Origin: Rhodobacter sp. CZR27
GTDB lineage: Bacteria; Pseudomonadota; Alphaproteobacteria; Rhodobacterales; Rhodobacteraceae
Length of the DNA: 64,000 bases
Assembly: GCF_002407205.1 (NCBI RefSeq)
Contig: NZ_CP023548.1
Location: forward strand, 1,884,501-1,948,500
Direction of reading: 5' to 3'
Numbering within the stretch: position 1 is the stretch's first letter; the number at the start of each line of letters is the position of its first letter. Both the position numbers and the translations under genes were made by a program. The notes beneath the pieces are model-generated. The model was not told the DNA's origin and searched no databases. It saw nothing but the letters and a program-made list of their open reading frames with translations. Of the stretch, positions 32,796-41,604 are shown piece by piece.

Positions 32796-32900
32796 GATGT
32801 TATGCGGCGATAGCCGAAAAAGCCAATTTTTATTGGCGCCTCAACGAGCTATGGGTGCCGATAGTTTTTCTTCGTTATGCGCCGTTAGGCCCGGAAAATA

Positions 32901-32949
32901 GACTGTTAATCAATTGGTCGTAGGTTCGATCCGTACCGCCGGAGCCAAA
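32901..32949 (+). repeat. attR: attR: displaced tRNA-Asn 3' end
   Basis: This 49-bp copy lacks the acceptor 5' strand and D-arm, so it is not a tRNA gene. It differs from attL by C to G in the T-stem (CCGTACC instead of CCCTACC), which would break a base pair in a functional tRNA. That is expected for an unselected copy left after integration. Confidence 0.93.
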
Positions 32950-32999
32950 TAATCCTGCTAAGTGGCGGATAAGTGGCAACTTCTTGCGAGGGCAAAGAA

Positions 33000-34098
33000 G
33001 TGGACCATTCATCCGTGCACGAGCCGTATAACAAGAACGGCTCCTTCACCTTCAAGAAATCCGGCGTCTTCTACTTCGTGCGGCGCGTCCCGCGCGACCT
33101 GGAGCGCTTCCACACCACGAGGCGCATCTCGTTCTCCCTGCGGACGCGATCCCAGGACGCCGCCGTCGTGCGGGCACGCGAACTCGCCGCACGACTCGAC
33201 CGGCACTGGCACGACCTCCGCATGCAGCACGACACGCTGCTCTCCCGGTATCTCCGAACCGTCCCCGAACCGTCTGAACCACGCTCCGAAACACGCGCGG
33301 GCGAATCTTCTGGTCAACAGACGGCATCCGCTGCCGCTGCCCCCGAGTCGGAAGCGTTGCCGGTGCTCTCGGACGCTGTGGGGCGGTATGTCGCACTGAC
33401 CGGACGCGCGCGTCCGCAGAGCTTCCACAACGCCGTGGCTCGGGTCTCTGCCTTGCTCGTGAAGCTCTGCGGGGACAAACCGGTGGACGGCTACACACGC
33501 TCCGACGCCTGCAAGTTCCGGGATCATCTCGTGAATGCGGGCGTGGCCGGGAGCACGATCATCCGCAAAATCAACACCGTGCGGGCTGAGCTTCGCGGCG
33601 TCAGAAGCGGGCGCACTGCAGACGACGGCGTTCAGCTAGCTCTACGTGGATGCCAAGGCCGGAACATCGGAGCGCCAGCCGTTCTCGACGCCTCAGCTTC
33701 AGCGTCTGAACACGCTCTGCCGCGACCCGGACGACGAGCGCCGATGGCTGCTCGCGCTGTCGCCGACACCGGGCTGCGGCTTGGGGAAACTGTCGGCTTG
33801 CTCAGGTCTGATTTCCGCGTGGTCGACAGAGTGCCTGCCGTCTTCATCCAGCCGCACCCTTGGCGGCGCTTGAAGAACGCCAGCAGCAAGCGTGTCGTCC
33901 CGCTCATGGGTGAGGCGCTCTGGGCGTCTCAGCGCATCTTCGACACGACCTCGGCCAGCCCGTTCGCCTTTCCAAGCCACAACGACGGCGAGACCAGCCG
34001 CACGAACAGCGCGTCGGCGACGCTCAACAAGTGGCTGGACGTGAACGGACTGAAAGGCGTGTCAGTCCACTCCCTGCGCCACAGCTTCCGCGATCGAT
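33000..34098 (+). pseudogene. Broken tyrosine recombinase of an older element
   Basis: The N-terminal part (FTFKKSGVFYFVRRVPRDLE, then RTRSQDAAVVRARELAARLD) is that of a phage-type integrase. It shifts frame near 33600-33640, where a TAG (33637) interrupts LYVDAKAG. It continues in another frame through TPQLQRLNTLCRDPDDERRW and returns at about 33757 to VADTGLRLGETVGLLRSD with the catalytic Arg. SVHSLRHSFRDR (His and Arg) follows and then homology stops, so the nucleophile Tyr is lost. It begins 50 bp after attR, the place an integrase would occupy in a tandem element at the same tRNA. Confidence 0.8.
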
Positions 34099-35075
34099 GC
34101 CGCCGGATCGTCTGCGCGTCCGTCAGGCGGAAAGGGTTGCTCAGCGGCAAGCTCTCCTTGCGGAGCCTGAATCATGCCACCTGCCAAAATCCATGGATCT
34201 GGAGTCCAGCGACGCGTCGGCAGGATCTGGAACAACGCCACGGACGTAGCGGAAAGGCTCTCGACAGCCAGCCGCGAGCCAGCGGTGCTCGCCGGCGCCG
34301 ACTGCCTGCCGAGGGAAACGGCCGGTCTGCGTCACAAAACCGTGGCCAAGATCCGCCATTGGAGTGGGCGTGACCTGTGACTCATCCGACGGAACCTTCA
34401 TGAGCGACTTGCCTCCCACACCGCGGTGTCACCGCACGCTCTTTCTCGCCGACCGTGACCCGGGATCGCGAGGAGGCCCCGCCGACCGGCTCGTCGACTT
34501 CCTGCGGCACAACTCCGCGGGGGCCAACGTCGTGTCGGGCGAGCTCCTTGACCTTCGGCATCCGCCCTTCCCGCAGCGAGGCAGGCTGAGCCCTCTGGAT
34601 GGCGCAGAGGCCTGGGCGATGGCTCCGGCTGCCAATCGCGCGGTCGCCCGGGCATGAGCCGACGATCCGAGACCGCGGAGGTCCCCCGGCACCTCGCGGC
34701 GGGGTGGCTCGCCTTGCACCAACGGCGGCCGCGAGGACGGGCGCGCGAGACCACGCACTTGCCTTGCCTGTTCCGACCGGCCGGCGATCGCACCCGCTTC
34801 GAGCGCTCGACCCCGGAGACGAGCTTCCGAGCCGACGGACGCGCTGACGGGATCCCGTTCCGCACGCGTGCAAGGACGATCCGCTGGAAGACAGGGCGGT
34901 CGCAGGGCCCGACAGTCCCGTTCCGCACCCGCGAGGACCATCCCGCGATGCCCGTGCATGGCCCAGGTCCCGGGGCCGCATGGTCCGCCTCGGCCCCGCC
35001 TGCAGGACGCCCGACGCATCCCGCCGACGCCGCCCCTGCGCGGCCCGAACGCATCCACGAGTGAAAGGCTTCATC
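34099..35075. other. 977-bp stretch without a credible gene
   Basis: I see no ORF with a recognisable domain or consistent codon pattern on either strand. Two imperfect copies of GTTCCGCAC followed by a GAGGAC/AAGGAC-type block lie about 62 bp apart near 34857 and 34919. The stretch probably holds remnants of the older element plus the btaA upstream region; the part just before 35076 is the likely place for the bta promoter. Confidence 0.4.
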
Positions 35076-36326
35076 ATGCTTGACATGACCTCGCGTCCCG
35101 ATCCCGCGCCGACCGCTGCGCGCCAGATCGGAGCGGCCATCCACCGCCGCGGTCCCCTCAGCGCCGAGGGGATGATGGAGCGGCTGTTCTCGCGGCTGTT
35201 CCACGGCCTCGTCTATCCGCAGATCTGGGAGGATCCGCTGGTGGACATGCAGGCTCTGGCCATCGCGCCGGGTCAGCGCCTCGTCTGCATCGCCTCGGGC
35301 GGGTGCAACATGATGTCCTACCTGACCGCGGGGCCGGCGAGCCTGCTCGCCGTCGACCTCTCGCCCGCCCATGTCGCGCTGGGGCGGCTGAAGCTTGCCG
35401 CCGCCCGGCACCTGCCCGACCACGACGCCTTCTTCGACTTCTTCGGCCGCGCCGATCGCGCCGCCAATGTCCGCGCCTACGACCGCCACCTCGCGCCGCA
35501 CCTCGACCCCACGACCCGCGCCTGGTGGGAGGCGCGCACGCCCTTGGGCCGGCGGATCGGCCTGTTCGCCCGCGGCTTCTACCGCCACGGGGCGCTCGGC
35601 CGCTTCATCGGGGCGGCGCATCTGGTGGCGCGGCTCGGCGGGACCGATCTGCGCGGGCTCGTTGCCTGCCGCACGATCGACGAGCAGCGCGCCTGGTTCA
35701 ACGGCCATGTCGATCCGCTGTTCGCCTCGCCCCTCGTGCAGGCGCTGGCGCGTCATCCGGCCGCGCTGTTCGGCCTCGGCATACCGCCCGCGCAATACGA
35801 ACTGCTGGCCGACGACGGCGACGGCGACGTGCTGCCGGTGCTGCGCGAGCGGCTGCGGCGCCTGTTCTGCGACTTCCCGCTGCGCGAGAACTATTTCGCC
35901 TGGCAGGCACTGACTCGCCGCTACCCCGAGCCCGGCGAGGGCGCGCTGCCGCCCTATCTCGAGCCCGCCGCCTTCGACGCGCTGCGCGTCCACGCGGCCG
36001 GAGCCGAGGTGGTCAACCGGTCGCTGACGACGGCGCTGGCGGGCGAGGCGGCGGGAACGATCCACGGCTTCTCGCTGCTGGACGCGCAGGACTGGATGAC
36101 GCGGACCCAGCTCGCCGATCTCTGGCGCGAGATCACCCGCACGGCGGCGCCCGGGGCCACGGTCATCTTCCGCACCGGCGGCGCTCCGGACATCCTGCCG
36201 CGCCAGCTGCCGTCCGATCTGCTCTCGGCATGGCAGAGCGACCGCGTCACCGCCCGCGCCTGCCACGAGGCCGACCGCTCGGCGATCTACGGCGGCTTCC
36301 ACATCTATCGGCGGCGCGCCGGATGA
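35076..36326 (+). CDS. btaA: S-adenosylmethionine:diacylglycerol 3-amino-3-carboxypropyl transferase BtaA
   Basis: The 416-residue enzyme moves the 3-amino-3-carboxypropyl group of SAM to diacylglycerol, making the diacylglyceryl-homoserine precursor of the betaine lipid DGTS. BtaA-type features are FHGLVYPQIWEDPLVDMQAL, CIASGGCNMMSYL with the SAM-binding glycine region, LLAVDLSPAHVALGRLK, and a late FSLLDAQDWM with a final FRTGG segment. ATG 35076 lies after AAAGG; ATG 35085 is an alternative. It overlaps btaB by ATGA. The pathway is known to replace phospholipids under phosphate limitation. Confidence 0.95.
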   Translation: MLDMTSRPDPAPTAARQIGAAIHRRGPLSAEGMMERLFSRLFHGLVYPQIWEDPLVDMQALAIAPGQRLVCIASGGCNMMSYLTAGPASLLAVDLSPAHVALGRLKLAAARHLPDHDAFFDFFGRADRAANVRAYDRHLAPHLDPTTRAWWEARTPLGRRIGLFARGFYRHGALGRFIGAAHLVARLGGTDLRGLVACRTIDEQRAWFNGHVDPLFASPLVQALARHPAALFGLGIPPAQYELLADDGDGDVLPVLRERLRRLFCDFPLRENYFAWQALTRRYPEPGEGALPPYLEPAAFDALRVHAAGAEVVNRSLTTALAGEAAGTIHGFSLLDAQDWMTRTQLADLWREITRTAAPGATVIFRTGGAPDILPRQLPSDLLSAWQSDRVTARACHEADRSAIYGGFHIYRRRAG

Positions 36327-36979
36327 CCCGCCTGCCCCACGCGGCGCTGATGGACGCCACCTACCGCCACCAGCGCCGGATCTACGACGTGACGCGGAGG
36401 TATTTCCTGCTCGGCCGTGACGAGCTGATCGCGGCGCTCGATCCGCCGCCGGGCGCCCGGGTGCTCGAGATCGCCTGCGGCACGGGGCGCAACCTCGACC
36501 TGATCGGCCGTCGATGGCCGGGCGTGCGCCTCCATGGCCTCGACATTTCCGAGGAGATGCTGCGGACAGCCCGCGGCCGCCTCGGCGGGCGGGCCCGGCT
36601 GGTGCAGGGCGACGCGACCCGCTTCGATCCGCAGGTGCTGTTCGGCACCGACCGGTTTGAACGGATCGTGATCTCCTACGCGCTGTCGATGATCCCGGAC
36701 TGGCGCATGGCCCTCGGCCATGCCGCGTCGCATCTCGCGGAGGGCGGCGAGGTGCATGTGGTGGATTTCGGCGACCAGGCAGGCCTGCCGCGCTGGTTCC
36801 GGGCCGGCCTGCGCGGCTGGATCGGCCGCTTCCATGTCGAGCCGCGCGACGATCTCGACGCGGCTCTGGGTCAGGCGGCCGCCGGCATCGGCGGCACCCA
36901 CCGGTCGGAAGCGCTGTTCCGGGGCTATGCCCGCCGCGGCATGATCCGGCGGGCGACGAACCCGCGGCCGCAGGGCTGA
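36323..36979 (+). CDS. btaB: SAM-dependent N-methyltransferase BtaB
   Basis: The 218-residue class-I methyltransferase adds three methyl groups to diacylglyceryl-homoserine to give DGTS. The SAM-binding motif is VLEIACGTGRNLDLIG, followed by LHGLDISEEMLRTAR (acidic ribose-binding residue), QGDATRF, and IVISYALSMIPDW. The start by ATGA overlap with btaA and the family length both fit. Together with btaA it makes a complete two-gene pathway. Confidence 0.95.
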   Translation: MTRLPHAALMDATYRHQRRIYDVTRRYFLLGRDELIAALDPPPGARVLEIACGTGRNLDLIGRRWPGVRLHGLDISEEMLRTARGRLGGRARLVQGDATRFDPQVLFGTDRFERIVISYALSMIPDWRMALGHAASHLAEGGEVHVVDFGDQAGLPRWFRAGLRGWIGRFHVEPRDDLDAALGQAAAGIGGTHRSEALFRGYARRGMIRRATNPRPQG

Positions 36980-37053
36980 GGCGGAAGTCGGGGACGAGGC
37001 GACGGCAGGCACGGCGCCGGATCCGCCGCCGCAGGGTTGAGGCAGCGGACCGG

Positions 37054-38553
37054 CTACCGGGCCCAGAGGTGCAGCGGGCCGAGCCGGTCCGACTTCTTGG
37101 CGTGGTGCCGGTCCATGCGCAGCAGGATGCCGCGCAGGAAGGCCACGGTCGGCAGGATGAACGGCCCCTTGTTCAGCATGACGCAATCCGCGCGCTGGCT
37201 CATCGCCGCATCCGTCACCTCGGCCCGGCTGGCCTGCCCCTCCTTCGCCATGCCCTCCAGCACCTGCGTCGCCCAGACCACGGGAACCTGCGCCGCCTCG
37301 CAGAGCCAAAGGATCTCCTCCTGGATCTCGGACAAGCGTTCGAAGCCGATCTCGACCGCCAGATCGCCGCGGGCGATCATCACGCCCACCGGAAGCTCGG
37401 CCCCCGCCGCGACGATCAGCTCCGGCAGGTTGCGCAGCGCAAGCGGGGTCTCGATCTTCAGCAGGATCGCGGGCAGCGGACGGCCCGGCACCGCCCGCTC
37501 GCGCAGGGCGGCGACCAGCGCCTGAACATCGGCCGGGGTCTGGACGAAGGAGAAGGCGACCAGATCGGCATGCGGAACCACGAAATCGAGGGCGGCGTGA
37601 TCCGCCGGCGTCAGCGCCTCGACCCGGAGGTTGCGCCCCGGCAGGTTCACCCCCTTCCCGGGCTTGATCTTGAAGCCCTTGGTCGGGGCGTGGCGGACCT
37701 CGAGCGCCGCATGATCCCGCGCAAGGCCGACCACGACCGCGCGCAGCCGGCCATCGTCGATCGTCACCTCGGCATCCTCGGTCAGCGCCTCGAGAAGCGC
37801 CGGATGGCTCAGCGTCGCGCGGATCAGGTGCTTCGGCCCGGCCGAAGTGGAGGCCGCGAAGGCAAGGCGGTCGCCGGGAAACAGGCGGGTCTTGCGCTCG
37901 GTCGACAGCTCCGCGATGCGGAACTTCGGCCCGCCGAGGTCCATCGAGATCGGGACGTGCCGATCCGATGCGCGCGACGCCTCGCGGATGTGGGCCACCA
38001 TCGCGGCCCACTCCTGCGGCCCGTCATGGGCGCAGTTGATGCGGAAGACATCGGCGCCCTCGGCCACCAGCGACCGGACGAGGCGCGGATCGCCGGCCGC
38101 CTCGGCCGGAAGCGTCACCATGATCCGCGTGGAGGGTCCCTCCGACCGGGCGCCGAACAGCGCGTCACGCCGCTCGGCGAGGCTTTCGCCCTCCGCCGCG
38201 GGGGGCACCTCGTCCGAAGGCTCGCCCCCGATGTCGGCCAGCGCGGCAAGGACGGCCGCGAGGCTTGGCCGCACATGGCCGTCGAGCCGGCCCAGCGTCG
38301 AAAGACCGAGGCGCGCAAGCGGTCCCTGCAGCGGGGTGAGGTCGGTCTCGCGCAGCGCAAGCCAGTCGGCCAGATTGCGCGCCGACGGACGGAAGGCGTC
38401 GCGCCGGATCGCCGGCTCCCATTGCGCCATCCGCGCGTCCGAGCGTGCAAGAAGGTCATCCCGCAGCGCCGCAAGGTCGCCATGCAGTGCGCGCGCCAGT
38501 CCCCTCCGGCACATCACCGCCGCCGGCTGGTCCGACCTGACGATTCCATCCAT
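37054..38553 (-). CDS. Divergent pyruvate-kinase-like protein
   Basis: The 499-residue protein has an N-terminal about 135-residue helical extension and a pyruvate-kinase barrel from about residue 140. Conserved parts include VFRINCAHDG, LKIETPLALRNL, GVMIARGDLAVEIGFER, VVWATQVLEGM and SRAEVTDAAM. The canonical serine in the R-x-N-x-S-H motif is Ala, the GET part of MLSGET is replaced by NKG, and the C-terminal regulatory domain is missing. It is probably not the housekeeping enzyme and may be catalytically altered. It is convergent with btaAB and divergent from the monohaem protein. Confidence 0.75.
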   Translation of the reverse strand: MDGIVRSDQPAAVMCRRGLARALHGDLAALRDDLLARSDARMAQWEPAIRRDAFRPSARNLADWLALRETDLTPLQGPLARLGLSTLGRLDGHVRPSLAAVLAALADIGGEPSDEVPPAAEGESLAERRDALFGARSEGPSTRIMVTLPAEAAGDPRLVRSLVAEGADVFRINCAHDGPQEWAAMVAHIREASRASDRHVPISMDLGGPKFRIAELSTERKTRLFPGDRLAFAASTSAGPKHLIRATLSHPALLEALTEDAEVTIDDGRLRAVVVGLARDHAALEVRHAPTKGFKIKPGKGVNLPGRNLRVEALTPADHAALDFVVPHADLVAFSFVQTPADVQALVAALRERAVPGRPLPAILLKIETPLALRNLPELIVAAGAELPVGVMIARGDLAVEIGFERLSEIQEEILWLCEAAQVPVVWATQVLEGMAKEGQASRAEVTDAAMSQRADCVMLNKGPFILPTVAFLRGILLRMDRHHAKKSDRLGPLHLWAR

Positions 38554-38749
38554 GATCCGGTTCCCTCGCCTGAATGCGCCACCGCAGCTAGCACCCGTTC
38601 ACGACGGTTCCGTGACGGGTGCCGCCCCCGCCGGATCGGCCTTCCGGAGCCCTTGCCGCGGTCCGCGATCAACCCAAGGGCCGGCCCGCCGTCATGCTTC
38701 CGACATCCGGATGCCCTAGACACCGGTACGGACAGCAACGGATCGATCC

Positions 38750-39370
38750 ATGCGCCTGACGGGTCTTCTTCTGGCAGCCTTCCTTCTTGCCTCCCCTGTC
38801 GCATCGGCGGCGGAGACGGGTTCCGGCTGGCTTACCGACAGCACGGTCCTGCAAAGGCTGCCCGACGATCCTGAACCGGCGGCCGAGATCCTGATCGCAA
38901 GCCCCGTCCGCGTGCTCGGCCCCGAGCGGGCGGGCCGGGTGGAGGTGATGCTGAGCGGCTGGACGGACCCGGAGGGCCGCGTCCTCTATGCCAGCGCCAG
39001 CCCGGCGGTCGAACTCGCGCGGATCACGGCACCCGATCTTCTGACCCGGCACCTCTCGCCGGGCCCCGACGGCTGGACGCGGGCGGAGCTGCGGGGCTGG
39101 CTCGATCCGGCCGTGCTGACCGAAGATCCCGGGGCGCTGTGGCAAAGGGCCTTCACCTCCTACCGCTCGCGCTGCACCAGTTGCCATCCGCGGCGCGCAC
39201 CCGGGAAATACAGTGTCGAGGAGTGGAAGGACTACTTCCGCATGATGGGCCCGCGCACCCGGCTGCCGCAGGTCGAGCAGCTGCTGATCCGCGCCTACCT
39301 TCAGCGCCATGCAAGCGATGCGGCAACGCTCGAGGGCGCACCCGCGCCAGCCGACGACACGACGCCCTGA
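38750..39370 (+). CDS. Periplasmic monohaem c-type cytochrome, TorC C-terminus-like
   Basis: The 206-residue protein has a signal peptide (residues 1-20, ending in ASA) and one haem c motif CTSCH near residue 144. The surroundings RCTSCHPRRAPGKYSVEEWK followed by a late LPQVEQLLIRAYLQRHASD resemble the C-terminal monohaem domain of TorC/DorC-type cytochromes. An SH3-like beta part (about 25-90) precedes it, in keeping with that. It has no adjacent reductase gene. An electron-carrier or sensing role is inferred. Confidence 0.75.
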   Translation: MRLTGLLLAAFLLASPVASAAETGSGWLTDSTVLQRLPDDPEPAAEILIASPVRVLGPERAGRVEVMLSGWTDPEGRVLYASASPAVELARITAPDLLTRHLSPGPDGWTRAELRGWLDPAVLTEDPGALWQRAFTSYRSRCTSCHPRRAPGKYSVEEWKDYFRMMGPRTRLPQVEQLLIRAYLQRHASDAATLEGAPAPADDTTP

Positions 39371-39511
39371 CCTTCACCGCGCCGGGAGGAGGCCACGGCC
39401 CTGCCTGCAAGCCGGGGCGGGAGAGGACGGCGAGACAGAGTCCGGCGTCCGATGGGGGCGGGCCGGATCGGGCGGAAAGGCTGCCGGGGCCTCACGCGGT
39501 CCCGGACGTCA

Positions 39512-39539
39512 GGGGGCGGAGCCTTGCGGCCCCGCCCCC
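39512..39539 (-). terminator. Hairpin after the PhoX gene
   Basis: An 11-bp stem with one mismatch (GGGGGCGGAGC/GCCCCGCCCCC) and a 6-base loop lies 8 bases after the PhoX stop on the minus strand. There is no U-run, so function is inferred. Confidence 0.5.
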
Positions 39540-39547
39540 GTCGGGCG

Positions 39548-41293
39548 TTACTTGCCCATCGCGGGGAACGGGCCGATGTAGCCCACATAGGCGCGGGCAT
39601 CGGCGGGATCGGACAGCTTGTCCTCGTCGGATTCGCCGTAGGGGTGCTGGACCACCGCCGTCAGGTAGCCGTGGCCGCCGATGTCGGGATACCAGTAGAC
39701 CGAGGTGCTTTCCGAACCGTAGGGCGTCGAGAAGATCCGAGTCAGCTTGCCGTCGGCAAGGTTCATCGACCAGACGACATCGTTCCGGTGGCCTTCGCCG
39801 GTGTCCTCGCCGATGATCAGCGTATCGTAGCCCGGGATGTAGGTGATGTTGTCGGGGTTCGCGATCCCGTCCACGTCGCAGGTGTTGCCGGCCTCGGGCG
39901 CGTCGGCGGCGTAGTCGGCCGGCTTGCCCGCGACGAGCGCCTTCATCGAGGTGGCGCGGAAATCCTTGCCAAGCTCCAGTTCATAGACCGCGCCACAGGA
40001 GTTCTTCGCCAGCCGGATGTCGTCGCGCCCGCCCCTGTCCTGCTTCGCGCCGCCCTCCATCGCCTTGGAGACCTCGGACATGGCAAGGTAGAGCCTGGCG
40101 TGGTCCGGATCGTGGGCGATGCCTTCCATCTTGCGGAACTCGGTGGTGGCGCCCAGCATCGAGGCATAGCGGCGCGTCTCCAGCCGCGAGGCCATGGCCT
40201 CCATCCCCGGCTTGACCTTCAGGCATTCCGCCCGGTCCTCGGCATTCGACGACAGGAAGCCTTCGGGGCAGGTCCCGTCCTCGGCCATGTCGGCGGTCTC
40301 GAAGATGTCCGGGAACTGCACGCCCTTCTCGATTGCCGCCCGGATCGTCGCATCGTCGGCATGGCCGAGGTCGATCCATTCCAGCGTCGCGGCCCCCGCG
40401 CCCTCGTCCGAGGTCTGCACCCACTTCGCGGCGAACAGCGTGCCCGCCGACAGGTCGCCCTCGGTGTCGGCCACGAACATGAAGAGGCCGACATTGGTGC
40501 CGTCATCCGAGATGTAGACGGTCTTGCGGTCCGGCATGACCTTGGCCAGCTCGACCGCCACGCGGCCCATCGCGAAATGCTTGGCGGGAGTCGCGGTGCC
40601 ATCCTCGGCCACCGTGACCTCGGTCGGGAAGCCGTAGCGGTAGGGCTTGTAGGCCGCCCGGAACTGCTCCAGGGTCATGGTCGCGGGCTCCAGCCCCTCG
40701 TAGCGCACCATGGGGAAGTTGTAGTCGTCGATCTGGTCGAGCGCGGTCGCCTCCGCGATCTCGCGCGCATCGGCGGGGTATTCCTCGGATCCCAGATGGG
40801 TCTCCCACGGGGTGACGGAACCCGCGCAGGGCACCCAGAGGCCGCCGAAGGCCGAGAAGTCCACGGGCTTCGTCGAGATCGGCGCAAGCTTCCCGTCCGC
40901 GTCCTGCTTCAGCTCGCTGACATACATCGCACCCGGGCGGGATTCGAACTGCGTCACCGAAAAGAGCTTCCCGCCCACGCGCAGGAGCGAGGTGAAGTCG
41001 GCATCGACCGAGACATCCCCGGATCCGTCCTCGGATTTCACCGGTTGTCCCTTGCGGTCGGTCAGCGCCGCGAAGACGACATCGCCGAACCGGTCACCGG
41101 ACCGGGCCAGGGTGGTGTAGCCGATGCTGTAGTCCTTGCCGTCGATCGTGACGCGGTCGGAGGCGAGCACCGCGCGCCGTGCCGCGTCATCGGCGGCAAA
41201 GGGCACGGGGGCGAAGGCGATCTCGCCGGCATGGGCGAGGATCGGGGCGGCGATCAGGGCGCTGGCTGCGAGAAGCTGGCTGCGCAGAGTCAT
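39548..41293 (-). CDS. PhoX-family alkaline phosphatase-like protein
   Basis: The 581-residue secreted protein has a signal peptide (residues 1-22, ending in AHA) and the DUF839/PhoX beta-propeller. Characteristic parts are VPCAGSVTPWETHLGSEEY, RYGFPTEVTVAEDG, YISDDGTNVGLFMFVADT, RKMEGIAHDP and NPDNITYIPGYDTLIIGEDT, which supply acidic and cysteine metal-centre residues. PhoX enzymes release phosphate from phosphomonoesters with Ca and Fe. ATG 41293 follows AAGGAG. The signal peptide lacks the twin-arginine motif usual in PhoX, which is a difference worth noting. Confidence 0.85.
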   Translation of the reverse strand: MTLRSQLLAASALIAAPILAHAGEIAFAPVPFAADDAARRAVLASDRVTIDGKDYSIGYTTLARSGDRFGDVVFAALTDRKGQPVKSEDGSGDVSVDADFTSLLRVGGKLFSVTQFESRPGAMYVSELKQDADGKLAPISTKPVDFSAFGGLWVPCAGSVTPWETHLGSEEYPADAREIAEATALDQIDDYNFPMVRYEGLEPATMTLEQFRAAYKPYRYGFPTEVTVAEDGTATPAKHFAMGRVAVELAKVMPDRKTVYISDDGTNVGLFMFVADTEGDLSAGTLFAAKWVQTSDEGAGAATLEWIDLGHADDATIRAAIEKGVQFPDIFETADMAEDGTCPEGFLSSNAEDRAECLKVKPGMEAMASRLETRRYASMLGATTEFRKMEGIAHDPDHARLYLAMSEVSKAMEGGAKQDRGGRDDIRLAKNSCGAVYELELGKDFRATSMKALVAGKPADYAADAPEAGNTCDVDGIANPDNITYIPGYDTLIIGEDTGEGHRNDVVWSMNLADGKLTRIFSTPYGSESTSVYWYPDIGGHGYLTAVVQHPYGESDEDKLSDPADARAYVGYIGPFPAMGK

Positions 41294-41604
41294 GGACGTC
41301 TCCTTGTCCCGGTGGATGTCACGCTGTCCATAGACTCGCTTCTGCATCACGGATGTGACAGCCGAGGGCGGAGCCTGCCCGCTCGCCTCCTGCCGCAGAA
41401 CGCTCGGCCGGCATTCCGTGGCTTGGGACCCGTCCTCAGGCGGGGCCACAAGCTGGGTCCGCCGCGCCGTATGGCGCGCAGCCGTCCGGTCTGGGTTCGA
41501 AGGCGGGCCCCGGCACGATTTCATCCGCTTGGACGGCCGCATTCAGGACCAGAGGGTCGGTCTGTCGCGCGAGTCGTCGCCACCCGCGCGAGGATCGCAT
41601 CGCG
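41294..41604. other. 311-bp region between YbaY-like and PhoX genes
   Basis: No gene is seen. On the minus strand a CTGTCACATCC sequence occurs about 60 bases before the PhoX start, with GTGACATCC about 40 bases nearer. These resemble half Pho boxes, but a proper pair with 11-bp spacing is not present, so PhoB control is only a possibility. Confidence 0.35.

Larger units (their letters stand above)
18385..32949. mobile_element. Integrated element in tRNA-Asn; capsid-encoding phage satellite candidate
   Basis: The element is bounded by 49-bp direct repeats of the tRNA-Asn 3' end, about 14.5 kb apart. In minus-strand order it encodes an integrase, small HTH protein, AlpA-like protein, two unknowns, primase-polymerase, RepA-like ATPase, HTH protein, portal, protease-capsid, connector, HNH, TerS, TerL and two zinc-finger proteins. 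A plus-strand toxin-antitoxin pair and two small minus-strand genes complete the left end. No tail tube, tape measure, tail fibre, baseplate, holin or endolysin is present. That matches capsid-forming phage-inducible chromosomal islands, which build their own heads and borrow a helper's tails. A deleted prophage is the main alternative; intact boundaries and coupled genes argue against it. Confidence 0.8.

Noticed and set aside
32901..32947. Second tRNA-Asn gene
   Set aside because: Only the anticodon stem to CCA part is present; the acceptor 5' strand and D-arm are missing and the T-stem has a mismatch. It is the attR copy.
18385..32949. Gene transfer agent (RcGTA-like) cluster
   Set aside because: GTAs of this family have tail genes and no integrase, att repeats or replication genes. 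This element has the opposite pattern.
18385..32949. Complete temperate prophage
   Set aside because: No tape measure, tail tube, baseplate, fibre, holin or endolysin gene was found on either strand between attL and attR.
32973..34373. Intact second integrase of 466 residues
   Set aside because: The frame stays open by chance, but conserved recombinase sequence shifts to another frame and back, is interrupted by TAG at 33637 in that frame, and ends before the nucleophile.
34398..36302. 634-codon minus-strand open frame opposite btaA
   Set aside because: It is a GC-driven shadow of btaA with no domain; btaA and btaB are well supported on the plus strand.
41294..41400. Pho box upstream of PhoX
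   Set aside because: Half-site-like CTGTCAC is present but a second half at the correct 11-bp spacing is not, so it is not listed as a site.
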